Shown here in pieces: positions 15,550 to 23,634 of a stretch of 27,371 nucleotides of DNA; position 1 is the stretch's first letter; each line of letters opens with the position of its first letter. The stretch is from CAYJLC01 sp964370735 (GTDB lineage: Bacteria > Bacillota > Clostridia > Oscillospirales > Butyricicoccaceae). Position numbers and translations under genes: made by a program. The notes under the pieces were generated by a model that saw nothing but the letters and a program-made list of their open reading frames with translations, was not told where the DNA came from and did not search any database. The stretch lies in the NCBI GenBank assembly GCA_964370735.1, contig CAYJLC010000031.1, positions 1 to 27,371 on the forward strand, given 5' to 3'.

Positions 15550-15578
15550 ATTATAGCATAATTTTTAAAAATAAGCAA
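15550..15578 (-). promoter_or_regulatory. Sigma-A promoter of the MntR-type gene
   Basis: On the minus strand TTGCTT (15578-15573), a 17-nt spacer and TATAAT (15555-15550), with an extended -10 (TGCTATAAT). Confidence 0.75.
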
Positions 15579-15602
15579 TAATATATTTTCAGGGGTGATA
15601 AT

Positions 15603-16553
15603 TTGGAAGAAAAGAAGAAATTTCTAATACATTCGACATATTATATGGTGATAACATTTATGGTATTTATATTTTTTCGATATGTATTTATATTTATAGC
15701 GCCATTTTGCATTAGTTTATTTTTGGCGATGGTGTCTGAAAAATGCTCAAAAACGCGTGGATTTCGCACGCCAATATTTTATTTAACGCTGATATATATA
15801 TCATTTACGGTAATTTCCCTGTTATTTCTCTATATATTATCACGAAATATTACAAATTTAGTCTTTTTAAGCAGTGAATTTTCTTTTGAAAACATCGAAA
15901 TCCTTGATACGATAATGGCGTTTTTTTCTTCGGTGTATGAAGATATTGCGCGCTCGATTTTTCTACTAGTGTCCGATATATTTGCTTTTTTGCCTACAAT
16001 AGCCATAAATGCTGTATTAATCGTGCTGTCTTCGTATTATTTCACGCTGAATTATTCAAAAATGCGAAAATTAATACTTAGTCGAATAAAATCGAAATCC
16101 ACGCTGATACGCTATAAACGGTCGATATTAACGGCGATATTTTGCATAGTACGGTCGCATTTTATAACAGGGGGGCTATTATTTTTCATTACGGCAGTGG
16201 GATATTATGCTATTGCGCTAGACGATTTTTTAGGGCTTGCTATCATCACTGCTGCTTTGGATATAATTCCTATACTTGGGGTTGGATTTATTATAATACC
16301 ACTTTGTTTATATCATTTGGCTATGGGAAGCCTATCGAAAGCTATTATACTTGTGGTGATATATATTATTTGCGTGGTTATAAAGCATATTATAGAGCCT
16401 AAAATCCTATCTAAGAGCATGGGACTTGGTGTTTTTGAAACTATAATCTGTATGATTATTGGTGGGCAGATATATGGCTTTTTAGGGGTTCTTATAGCGC
16501 CTGTGATATTTATGATTATTAAAAGCACCTTTGACACAAACGAGCGTGTATAA
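15603..16553 (+). CDS. ytvI: YtvI-like AI-2E family membrane protein
   Basis: Integral membrane protein of 316 aa with about eight hydrophobic segments, matching the sporulation protein YtvI branch of the AI-2E transporter (UPF0118) family. The family signature region is in the C-terminal half: DFLGLAIITAALDIIPILGV, then EPKILSKSMGLGVFETIICM and FLGVLIAPV. YtvI is conserved in endospore formers; its transport substrate is not known. The start is TTG at 15603, preceded by AGGGGTG; no ATG lies near. It is divergent from the metal repressor and convergent with the SLH gene. Confidence 0.82.
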   Translation: MEEKKKFLIHSTYYMVITFMVFIFFRYVFIFIAPFCISLFLAMVSEKCSKTRGFRTPIFYLTLIYISFTVISLLFLYILSRNITNLVFLSSEFSFENIEILDTIMAFFSSVYEDIARSIFLLVSDIFAFLPTIAINAVLIVLSSYYFTLNYSKMRKLILSRIKSKSTLIRYKRSILTAIFCIVRSHFITGGLLFFITAVGYYAIALDDFLGLAIITAALDIIPILGVGFIIIPLCLYHLAMGSLSKAIILVVIYIICVVIKHIIEPKILSKSMGLGVFETIICMIIGGQIYGFLGVLIAPVIFMIIKSTFDTNERV

Positions 16554-16582
16554 AAAAAGAAACCACTCGAAAGAGTGGTTTC
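16551..16582 (-). terminator. Terminator of the SLH protein gene
   Basis: A 10-bp stem GAAACCACTC / GAGTGGTTTC around a 4-nt loop, followed on the minus strand by seven T. It may also stop ytvI transcripts from the other side. Confidence 0.85.
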
Positions 16583-16617
16583 AATTTATGTGATTTGAAT
16601 TAAATCGGGGTTAGTTA

Positions 16618-19512
16618 CTAAGCGATAGTAACATTGATAGTTGCAGCAGCAGTTACTTCTACTTCAAATGTGTATGCAGCAACAGTAGTAGCATCACCTT
16701 CTGCAGCAACAGTCCAAGTAGAACCAGTAGCACCTGAACCAGTAGCAGTTACTGTACCACCTGTAACAGTGATTGTATCACCAACTAAAGCAGTATGATC
16801 AGCTGGTAAAGTTACTGTAACAGCAATTGTGCTAGTACCTGATAAATCAGTTGTATTGTTAGCTGTTGTAACAGTAGCATCAGTAATTGCAGTTGTACCA
16901 TCAGTTGTTACTGTACCCATTGTTACATCATAAGTAACAACTACAACAGGGTTAGTGTCAATGATAACATCAGACTCATTGAAGTTTTTGTATTCGTCAA
17001 CTACTAATAATACTAAATCACCACCGTCTACATGAGCAAACGCATTTGTGTAGTATTCGCCGCTGTCGTATACGTCAGCAGTAGTAACAGAACCATCAAC
17101 TGAACCTTCGTCAGTTTCAGTATTTACGTAAAGAATTACTGTATCATCAGTGATTGTTTCGTTTTTAGCAGTAGTATTGTTTTCGTAGTATTTGATGTTT
17201 GAACCACTTACACCAGTGATAGCATAAGCATCTTCAGCAGATACATCTAATAATACTACAACATCGCTGATTTCACCAGCAGTAGTTGTTGCTTTGTAAG
17301 ATACGATATCACCAGTTTTGATTCCATCTACATTGATACCTTTAGCATTGTCGATATCAGTTTTAACAGTTACTTCTTCAGTACCGTTCCAAGCTGTGAA
17401 TTGAATCATATCGTCAGCTACTTCATAAGAGTTAGCAGTTACGTAACCGTAAGAAGTATCACCAGAAGTTCCAGGAACATCAGCTGTAGCTCCGATATTA
17501 ACATAAGCGATAGTTACATAGTCGATACCAGAAACTTCGTCAGCAACATAAATGAATTTATTGAAAGCAGTTGAGTAATCCCAAGCAGCAAACTCTTCAC
17601 CAGTGATAACGTCGAAGTCTTCACCACCATTGTATTCAACAAAGATAGTAGCATCGTCAGCGATTAGAGTTACTTCAGCGCCAGCGCCTTCAAGTTTATC
17701 ACTATCAACATCAATGTTAACTGCACCATTTGCAGTTTTACCAGCAACAGTTAATTCAACATTACCGTCATCGTTTTCTTCGTAAGTGTATAATACACCA
17801 GTTAAGCCACTATCAATTGTAGTTGGTACACTAGCATTAACTAAAATATTATCAGCATTATTAGTGCTTGCTGAAACTGCTTTATCACCAACGTTTGATA
17901 CATAATCAGTTTTAGTTGAACCAGTAGAAAGTAACATTCTAGAGTAAGCTATGTCGCCATCTAAATCTGTTTGAGCTTTAAGGTTAGATTGAACGATAGT
18001 GTAATCTTCAACAGAAGTAGCTTCGTCAGTTACTTCTACGTAGTAAGCTAAACCATCAACGTTAGCAAACTCAATTGTATCTTCGATTTTTGGAAGAGTA
18101 GAGTTAGGGTTTTTGAAGAAAGTATCGTTATCTTCAATTCTGAAAGTGTTGTCACGGATAGCATTAACTTCACCTGTTACAGTTTCAGCTTTTTCTACCA
18201 TATCGATAACTTCTAAGTCGCCATCTTCATCAGTACCAACAGTTTTAGAAAGAACTACGAAATCACCAGTAGCGATATCATCAGCTACAACGTCATCTTC
18301 GAAAGTAAAGTCAGTAGCGTTAGCACGAACTCTTTCGTCGTTTACAGCAGAAACTTCAGCAACATCTTTAGTGTAGATAGAAACTGCATCCATATTGCCA
18401 TCATCGTTATTATCGATGAATTTGAATACAGAAGATGATTTGCTTGAATCTTTTAATAAATCATTGATATCATCGTTATCAACAACTTTAACACCATCGA
18501 TGTAAGCAGTAACAGTTGTCATGTTTACAGTGTCGTCTTCAACTTCAAAGTTAGTTACATAGTCAACATCGTAAGCGATTTCTTCATAAACTTCAACGTC
18601 TTTGTTTGCAGTAGCACCGTAAACTTCGTCTTCGTTAGTGTTTAATTGTAAATCAACTTCTTGACCAACTAAAGCAAATAAATCAGTTACAACTGTGTAA
18701 TCACCATTGTAAGAACCGTTTGTAACGTTTACAGTAACTTGATCAAATTTAGTTAATACAACGCCTTCAGCTTCACCAAGGTTCATGTATTTTTGACCAG
18801 CAGTGATAGTGTATCCAGTTGAACCTACACCAGCGAATACAGTGTTGTCAATGTATTGGTTGTTGTCTTCGTTCCAGATAACAGTGTTAGCATTTAACAT
18901 GTTGAAAAGGATTTGAGCAGCTTGCTCTCTAGTAGCTGGAGAGTTGAACACGTTAGCATCTTTATGAAGTTGTTCGTCTTGAGCTAATCTAAGAACGTTT
19001 TGATCCCACTCAGAACCAACTAAGCCAGCTTTTTCATCATTGTAACCTAATACAACAAGAGCCATTTTCATAGCTTGAGTACCAGTTACGTTGTTTTCTG
19101 GGTTGAATACGCTTTTAGCAACGCCGTTTACGTTCTCAACAGAACCAACGATGATACCTTGGTATTCACAGAATTTGATGTAACCTTCAGCCCAGTGACC
19201 ATTAACGTCAGTTAAGTCAGTGTCTAAAGAAGCCCATTGAGTAGCACCATCGTCTTCGCCACCATTCATGATAACGTAGATCATTTTAGCCATTTGAGCA
19301 CGAGTTACTTCGCCCATAGGGTCGAAAGAAACTTCACCAGTTTCGGCATCTTCGATACCATTGATTACGTTTAACGCAACTAAAGCGTTAACTGCTTCTT
19401 CGTTTTTGCTTGAGATATCGTCAGCATCAACAAAATTCACAGCAGAAGCGAACATTGAAAGCGACGTAGCAGCAGCAACAGAAAGAGCAATAATTTTTTT
19501 AAGATTACTCAT
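16618..19512 (-). CDS. SLH-domain surface (S-layer-like) protein
   Basis: Secreted protein of 964 aa, likely a major surface or S-layer protein. A signal peptide (1-24, cleavage probably after ASA) is followed by three SLH repeats (about 26-85, 98-160, 161-212) that would bind pyruvylated secondary wall polymer. The TRAE-type motifs read TRAQ, TGTQ and TREQ, so the middle one has lost its arginine. The remaining 750 residues are acidic, rich in Asp, Val and Thr, beta-rich and without a domain I recognise. The last 90 are strongly Thr/Ala-rich. I see a single Cys (C115). Codon use is narrow (GTT, ACA, GCA, GAA), as in highly expressed genes. Two tandem promoters with operator repeats precede it. 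The ribosome binding site is AAGGAGG. Confidence 0.9.
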   Translation of the reverse strand: MSNLKKIIALSVAAATSLSMFASAVNFVDADDISSKNEEAVNALVALNVINGIEDAETGEVSFDPMGEVTRAQMAKMIYVIMNGGEDDGATQWASLDTDLTDVNGHWAEGYIKFCEYQGIIVGSVENVNGVAKSVFNPENNVTGTQAMKMALVVLGYNDEKAGLVGSEWDQNVLRLAQDEQLHKDANVFNSPATREQAAQILFNMLNANTVIWNEDNNQYIDNTVFAGVGSTGYTITAGQKYMNLGEAEGVVLTKFDQVTVNVTNGSYNGDYTVVTDLFALVGQEVDLQLNTNEDEVYGATANKDVEVYEEIAYDVDYVTNFEVEDDTVNMTTVTAYIDGVKVVDNDDINDLLKDSSKSSSVFKFIDNNDDGNMDAVSIYTKDVAEVSAVNDERVRANATDFTFEDDVVADDIATGDFVVLSKTVGTDEDGDLEVIDMVEKAETVTGEVNAIRDNTFRIEDNDTFFKNPNSTLPKIEDTIEFANVDGLAYYVEVTDEATSVEDYTIVQSNLKAQTDLDGDIAYSRMLLSTGSTKTDYVSNVGDKAVSASTNNADNILVNASVPTTIDSGLTGVLYTYEENDDGNVELTVAGKTANGAVNIDVDSDKLEGAGAEVTLIADDATIFVEYNGGEDFDVITGEEFAAWDYSTAFNKFIYVADEVSGIDYVTIAYVNIGATADVPGTSGDTSYGYVTANSYEVADDMIQFTAWNGTEEVTVKTDIDNAKGINVDGIKTGDIVSYKATTTAGEISDVVVLLDVSAEDAYAITGVSGSNIKYYENNTTAKNETITDDTVILYVNTETDEGSVDGSVTTADVYDSGEYYTNAFAHVDGGDLVLLVVDEYKNFNESDVIIDTNPVVVVTYDVTMGTVTTDGTTAITDATVTTANNTTDLSGTSTIAVTVTLPADHTALVGDTITVTGGTVTATGSGATGSTWTVAAEGDATTVAAYTFEVEVTAAATINVTIA

Positions 19513-19560
19513 CTTAAACCTCCTTGAAAAATTTGTATTTCGGATTTTTTATCCATCGTT

Positions 19561-19589
19561 ATTATATATTACTAAAATTGGAAATGCAA
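19561..19589 (-). promoter_or_regulatory. SLH gene promoter P1 (proximal)
   Basis: On the minus strand TTGCAT (19589-19584), a 17-nt spacer and TATAAT (19566-19561), 49 nt before the start codon. Confidence 0.75.
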
Positions 19590-19603
19590 GTGTATTTGAA
19601 AAT

Positions 19604-19620
19604 TGTAATATAACTGTAAC
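19604..19620 (-). promoter_or_regulatory. Direct-repeat operator upstream of P1
   Basis: On the minus strand GTTACA-GTTAT-ATTACA, 14 nt upstream of the P1 -35. Read on the plus strand it is TGTAAT-N5-TGTAAC, a full match to the WalR consensus; read on the gene's strand it resembles a Pho box (TTACA repeats). An OmpR-family regulator is the inference. Confidence 0.6.
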
Positions 19621-19657
19621 ATAAGGAATTTATCCGATGGTTTTTAATTACAAGCCT

Positions 19658-19686
19658 ATTGTATCACCATTTTTTTCATATTGCAA
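19658..19686 (-). promoter_or_regulatory. SLH gene promoter P2 (distal)
   Basis: On the minus strand TTGCAA (19686-19681), a 17-nt spacer and TACAAT (19663-19658). Confidence 0.7.
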
Positions 19687-19701
19687 TAGATATTGACATT
19701 T

Positions 19702-19718
19702 TGTAACATAACTGTAAT
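19702..19718 (-). promoter_or_regulatory. Direct-repeat operator upstream of P2
   Basis: On the minus strand ATTACA-GTTAT-GTTACA, 15 nt upstream of the P2 -35, the same architecture and nearly the same sequence as at P1 (15 of 17 bases identical). Confidence 0.6.
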
Positions 19719-19723
19719 ATTTG

Positions 19724-20563
19724 TTATTTTTCTACTTCTTCGGCATTAAATTCATAAGAAATCGTGCCGTCTAGGTCGGTTCGTATGGTTTTTATGCCAT
19801 TTTCTTCTAATCTATCGATAACTTCGGCGTGTGGATGGCCGTATGAATTATCTTTTCCTACCGAAATCACTGCTTCTTTTGGATTTGCCTTTTCTAAAAA
19901 TTCTATGCTAGACGAAGTTTCACTGCCATGGTGCCCGACTTTTAATATGTCCACTTCGTGCACTTTAGACAAAATTTCACGCTCAAGGTCGGATTCCATA
20001 TCGCCTGTATATAGTATAGATGTTTCACCGATATATACCACGCACACGATAGAGTCGTTGTTTGTATTATTGCTTTCATAAGATGGGGGTGGGGTGATTA
20101 GTTCTAGGGTAACTCCGTTTTTAAATGCGAATTTTGTTCTGTCCTCTGGGTAGATTTGCAAAACATCGTTTTCATTTGCGGCAGTTATTACATCTTCATA
20201 CGTTTTTGTGTTATATGGTACGTTCGGCATAAGGAGTTCTTCCACCTTGAAATTTTCCATCACAGCGTCTAGCCCTCCGATATGGTCCTCGTGACCGTGC
20301 GTGCCTATTATTAAGTCTATCGTTGTAATGCCTTCATTCTTTATGAACTCGACAATTTCTTCCTCGACAGAGTTTTTCCCACCGTCTATTAAAATCGCAT
20401 CGCTACCGGCGATTATAAGGCTAGCATCGCCTTGTCCTACGTCTATGAAATGCACTTCTGTTGTGTCTGTTATCGGGTTTGGTGCAGGTTCTTCTAGGTC
20501 ATAGAAATATGTAGCTACTGCTAAAATTAGGACGATTATTCCTGGGATTATTTTTTTCTTCAT
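19724..20563 (-). CDS. ComEC-like MBL-fold hydrolase, membrane-anchored
   Basis: Protein of 279 aa resembling the C-terminal metallo-beta-lactamase domain of ComEC/Rec2 without the competence membrane channel. An N-terminal hydrophobic segment (about 4-22) suggests secretion or anchoring outside the membrane. Hallmarks are VHFIDVGQGDASLI, THGHEDHIGG (the HxHxDH metal site), LYTGDM and VGHHGSETSS, plus YGHPH near the end. Such stand-alone proteins are common in Firmicutes and are thought to be nucleases or phosphodiesterases, but no specific role is established. The ribosome binding site is GAGGT. It lies just downstream of the rpsT terminator, and I find no separate promoter. No terminator separates it from the SLH gene's promoter region. 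Confidence 0.85.
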   Translation of the reverse strand: MKKKIIPGIIVLILAVATYFYDLEEPAPNPITDTTEVHFIDVGQGDASLIIAGSDAILIDGGKNSVEEEIVEFIKNEGITTIDLIIGTHGHEDHIGGLDAVMENFKVEELLMPNVPYNTKTYEDVITAANENDVLQIYPEDRTKFAFKNGVTLELITPPPSYESNNTNNDSIVCVVYIGETSILYTGDMESDLEREILSKVHEVDILKVGHHGSETSSSIEFLEKANPKEAVISVGKDNSYGHPHAEVIDRLEENGIKTIRTDLDGTISYEFNAEEVEK

Positions 20564-20581
20564 TTTTACCTCGCAAAAAAA

Positions 20582-20609
20582 TAAAAAACCTGTACGGAAT
20601 TTGTACAGG
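20582..20609 (-). terminator. Terminator of rpsT
   Basis: On the minus strand a 7-bp stem CCTGTAC / GTACAGG followed by TTTTTTATT. Confidence 0.85.
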
Positions 20610-20616
20610 CTTTATA

Positions 20617-20880
20617 TTACATAACTTTGTTTAATTTTAATGTTAAAGAACTTTTCGCACGAGCAGCTTTGTTCGCGTGGAAAATATTTCTTTTACAAGC
20701 TTTATCTACAGCTTTAACAGCAGCTTTGTAAGTTACTAAAGCCTCGTCTTTGTTACCAGCAGTAACAGCAGCATCAAATTTCTTGATTGCAGTTTTTAAA
20801 GCAGATTTAAAAGATTGATTGTTTAAATATTTTGTTTTGTTTACAAGAACACGTTTCTTGGCAGACTTAATGTTTGGCAA
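20617..20880 (-). CDS. rpsT: 30S ribosomal protein S20
   Basis: Primary 16S rRNA-binding protein of the small subunit, 87 aa, Lys/Ala-rich and all helical. The conserved N-terminus PNIKSAKKRVLVNKTKYLNN follows a TTG start at 20880 with AAGGAGG upstream. A longer in-frame extension to 20901 would run through that ribosome binding site and is rejected. S20 of E. coli also starts with UUG, which there takes part in translational autoregulation, so the same control is conceivable here. It has its own promoter and terminator and is divergent from gpr. Confidence 0.95.
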   Translation of the reverse strand: MPNIKSAKKRVLVNKTKYLNNQSFKSALKTAIKKFDAAVTAGNKDEALVTYKAAVKAVDKACKRNIFHANKAARAKSSLTLKLNKVM

Positions 20881-20920
20881 TGTGTCCACCTCCTTATACA
20901 TAGATTAGTCAGTGCTTAAA

Positions 20921-20949
20921 ATTATAGCATAAAAAAAAACAAATTGCAA
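20921..20949 (-). promoter_or_regulatory. Sigma-A promoter of rpsT
   Basis: On the minus strand TTGCAA (20949-20944), a 17-nt spacer and TATAAT (20926-20921), with an extended -10 (TGCTATAAT). Confidence 0.8.
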
Positions 20950-20972
20950 GCTTTTTTTCAAAAAAATTTTAA

Positions 20973-21002
20973 TGAATAATTTTCAGAAATGGGTTTACAC
21001 TA
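20973..21002 (+). promoter_or_regulatory. Possible sporulation-sigma promoter of gpr
   Basis: TGAATA (20973-20978), a 17-nt spacer and TACACTA (20996-21002), compared with TGAATA/CATACTA for sigma-G. In Bacillus gpr is made under sigma-F and sigma-G, which fits. No sigma-A promoter is evident here. Confidence 0.45.
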
Positions 21003-21023
21003 TTTTACGGAAGGTGTATAATT

Positions 21024-21866
21024 ATGTATGAAGGCGATTTAATCATTGAAACTTGCGAAATTTTAAAAGAAAGCAATGTCGATTTAGGTAAGTTTTCTGG
21101 TGTTTTAGAACGAGAATATGTCGATAATACTTGCAAAGTGACACATGTTAGCATTATTGACGACCAAGGTGCTTTAAAAATCGGAAAGCCTATCGGCGAA
21201 TACTTTACTATTGAAATATTAAATAAAGAGAGTTCAAATATTATTTTTTGTATGAAAAATATTTTGAAAGAAATTATCAAAAATAATACTAACACTTTAG
21301 TTTGTGGTATCGGAAACCGCGATATCACCTCAGACGCCCTTGGACCTTTTGTCGTATCGAACACCGTTGTGACAAGGCATTTAAAGGACATAGAATATTT
21401 TAGACACCTAAACGATGTATCTGCAATATCTACTAATGTACTCGGTAGAACAGGAATTGAAACTGGGCTTATTATAAAAAACGTCTGTTTAGAAATAAAA
21501 CCGTCGGCAGTGGTTGCAATCGACGCATTAGCTGCAAGAAATCCGTCAAGACTAGGCACTGTCATTCAAATTTCAAACACTGGCATAACTCCTGGGTCTG
21601 GAATAGGGAACACCCGCTATTCAATAGACGAAAAAAATCTAAATACGCCTGTTTTTGCTATTGGTGTTCCAACTGTAATCACTGGCAAGACTTTAATAGA
21701 TGCTATTTCTGAAAACAAACGCACCCACGAATACGACGATATCATCGTGACACCTAAAGACATTGACACCATTATAAAGAAATTATCGAAAATTATTGCT
21801 ACTGCGCTAAACACAATACTAAATCCTAGCCTAGACGAAGACGACATAGAAATGTTTTTAGAATAG
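21024..21866 (+). CDS. gpr: Germination protease (spore protease)
   Basis: Aspartic-type protease (family A25) that degrades small acid-soluble spore proteins at germination, 280 aa. Core motifs are present: VCGIGNRDITSDALGP with catalytic D104, LGRTGIETG (140-148) and AIDALAAR with D167. The protein is shorter than Bacillus GPR (about 370 aa). Its N-terminus MYEGDLIIETCE lines up with the region where the family has the RTDLAxEA processing site, so almost no propeptide remains and the site itself is altered. No earlier in-frame start codon with a ribosome binding site exists. It is the first gene of the gpr-spoIIP cluster, an arrangement shared with Bacillus and many Clostridia. Confidence 0.9.
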   Translation: MYEGDLIIETCEILKESNVDLGKFSGVLEREYVDNTCKVTHVSIIDDQGALKIGKPIGEYFTIEILNKESSNIIFCMKNILKEIIKNNTNTLVCGIGNRDITSDALGPFVVSNTVVTRHLKDIEYFRHLNDVSAISTNVLGRTGIETGLIIKNVCLEIKPSAVVAIDALAARNPSRLGTVIQISNTGITPGSGIGNTRYSIDEKNLNTPVFAIGVPTVITGKTLIDAISENKRTHEYDDIIVTPKDIDTIIKKLSKIIATALNTILNPSLDEDDIEMFLE

Positions 21867-21943
21867 CGCAAATATTATCTTCATATATTTATATATGGAT
21901 ACCGTAAATAGGCTTAAAACATACGAATTACAGGAGAAAATTT

Positions 21944-22942
21944 ATGAGCAGACACAATATAAAAATGCTTATCATAGCGATGGTTTCCGTCGTTACTGTT
22001 GCTTTTTTAGCGCAACTTAATCTGGATAAGCTTAGTTTGCTTGCCAATAACCAAATGTTTTTACGCTATGTTTTAGGCTATGAAACTGGCTTTTCTTTCA
22101 CTATTCCATTCGTCGGCGAAGTTTCTTTCCCAAATACGCTGTCGGAATCTTGGTTTATCCCAAATTTCACAACAAAGGAAGAACCTATACCACCTATTGT
22201 TATCGAAGAATCGCTTGACATTGGCATTAAAAACCAAACTGGAAAACACGTCGACCTAGACGCTATGGTTGAAAACCCTTATAATCTAGGCATAGAACTA
22301 AACAGCCTAGAGCCTCAAGTGCTTATTTTACATACACACGCAACAGAAAGTTATACAAAAGTAAATGGTCAACATTACGAAGAAAGTTCTGAAAGGCGAA
22401 CCACTAATAACGATTATAATATAACTGCTGTCGGAACTTTGCTTATGAATTCGCTAAACGATGTTGGAATTAACACTATTCAATCAAAAAATCAGCACGA
22501 TTATCCCTCTTATACTGGTTCTTATTCGCGTTCTTATGAAACTGCAACAGAATATTTAGAAAAATATCCTTCTATAAAGATGGTTATTGACTTACATAGA
22601 GATGCAATTGTTACAGAAAATGGGTATCACACTCCTTTTTCTACCGAGATAAACGGGACAAATTATGCACAAATCATGATGGTGGTAGGCTCAAACGCTA
22701 ACGGCGAAGAGCATAATACTTATATGACTAATATGAATGTCGCTGCAAATATTCATTATATGTTAGACGAAAAATACCCCGATATCATGCGTGACATTTT
22801 ATTTAGCGCCTCGAGATATAATCAGCATTTAAGTCAAGGTTGGCTTTTAATCGAAATGGGCACAAGTGGCAATACTTTAGACGATGCATTTAATTCGGCA
22901 GAACTTTTAGCCGATGTTATTATAGAATATATAGGAGATTAA
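21944..22942 (+). CDS. spoIIP: Stage II sporulation protein P
   Basis: Peptidoglycan amidase/endopeptidase of the DMP complex (SpoIID, SpoIIM, SpoIIP) that drives engulfment, 332 aa. One N-terminal membrane segment (about 8-25), a linker, then an amidase_3-like zinc domain (about 120-332). Zinc and catalytic residues are visible: H130 and E135 (ILHTHATESY), H218 (IDLHRDA) and E304 (LIEMGTSGNT). It follows gpr by 77 nt and overlaps closely with the next gene (1-nt gap). The ribosome binding site is CAGGAGAAA. Bacillus spoIIP is made under sigma-E; I see no clear sigma-E promoter in the gap. Confidence 0.94.
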   Translation: MSRHNIKMLIIAMVSVVTVAFLAQLNLDKLSLLANNQMFLRYVLGYETGFSFTIPFVGEVSFPNTLSESWFIPNFTTKEEPIPPIVIEESLDIGIKNQTGKHVDLDAMVENPYNLGIELNSLEPQVLILHTHATESYTKVNGQHYEESSERRTTNNDYNITAVGTLLMNSLNDVGINTIQSKNQHDYPSYTGSYSRSYETATEYLEKYPSIKMVIDLHRDAIVTENGYHTPFSTEINGTNYAQIMMVVGSNANGEEHNTYMTNMNVAANIHYMLDEKYPDIMRDILFSASRYNQHLSQGWLLIEMGTSGNTLDDAFNSAELLADVIIEYIGD

Positions 22943-22943
22943 A

Positions 22944-23633
22944 ATGATAGGAACATTCGCAAATGTCGCAACAATAGTCGTAGGAAGTCTAATCGGTGCA
23001 ACAGTTAAAAAGGGGATTAATGAACGTTATCAACACACTTTAATGCAAGCCATGGGACTTACTGCAACTGCTTTAGGGATAAGTTCAATAGCAACAAAAA
23101 TGCCAGAAAGTGCCCACCCAGTTTTATTTATAATCTGCCTTGCATTAGGTGGATTAATCGGTGAAATCCTCGATATAGACGGAAATACAACCAAATTTAT
23201 TTCAAAATTCTCGAAAAAGGGTTCAAATTTATCCGAAGGATTATCGACAGCCTTTTTAATATTTTGCATAGGCACTTTGTCTATTTTAGGTCCGATAGAA
23301 AGCGCAATAAACGGAAATCATACATATTTATACACAAATGCAACACTCGACCTCGTAACTTCTATGGTTCTTGCCTCTACTTATGGCTATGGAATTATAA
23401 TATCGGCAGGCATTCTTTTTGTGTGGCAAGGCACAATTTATCTCAGCGCAAGCTATCTCGCACCTTTTTTAACTGCCGAACTAATGACAGAAATTTCGAT
23501 TTTAGGCGGAATTTTAATACTTTGCACTGGTTTAAATATACTAAAAGTTATAAAAATTAAAACAATAAACTTTATACCAAGCCTTATAATCCCTGCGATT
23601 TATTTTTGGATTTTAAGCCTTATAGGAGCATAA
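22944..23633 (+). CDS. DUF554 membrane protein
   Basis: Integral membrane protein of 229 aa with about six or seven hydrophobic helices, matching DUF554 (YdfK/YqgA-like). Typical elements are GTFANVATIVVGSLIGA at the start and FCIGTLSILGPIESAI in the middle. The function is not known; a transporter role is often assumed. Its ribosome binding site (AGGAGA) lies inside the end of spoIIP, and its stop is 1 nt from the next ATG, so translation is probably coupled. Confidence 0.88.
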   Translation: MIGTFANVATIVVGSLIGATVKKGINERYQHTLMQAMGLTATALGISSIATKMPESAHPVLFIICLALGGLIGEILDIDGNTTKFISKFSKKGSNLSEGLSTAFLIFCIGTLSILGPIESAINGNHTYLYTNATLDLVTSMVLASTYGYGIIISAGILFVWQGTIYLSASYLAPFLTAELMTEISILGGILILCTGLNILKVIKIKTINFIPSLIIPAIYFWILSLIGA

Positions 23634-23634
23634 A

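Noticed and set aside
15522..15578. Longer N-terminus for the MntR-type repressor
   Set aside because: The extension covers the -10 and -35 elements, and the ribosome binding site and family N-terminus support the start at 15521.
17603..18376. Plus-strand Ser/Thr-rich open frames inside the SLH gene
   Set aside because: Antisense shadows produced by the narrow codon use of the SLH gene.
20881..20901. Longer N-terminus for S20
   Set aside because: It would translate the ribosome binding site; the conserved protein start is at the TTG.
21899..21928. Possible sigma-E promoter before spoIIP (CATACGAAT)
   Set aside because: The -10-like match has one extra base, no suitable -35, and lies too close to the ribosome binding site.
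23264..23560. Arg/Asn-rich open frame inside the DUF554 gene
   Set aside because: Out-of-frame shadow of a membrane protein gene, no ribosome binding site.
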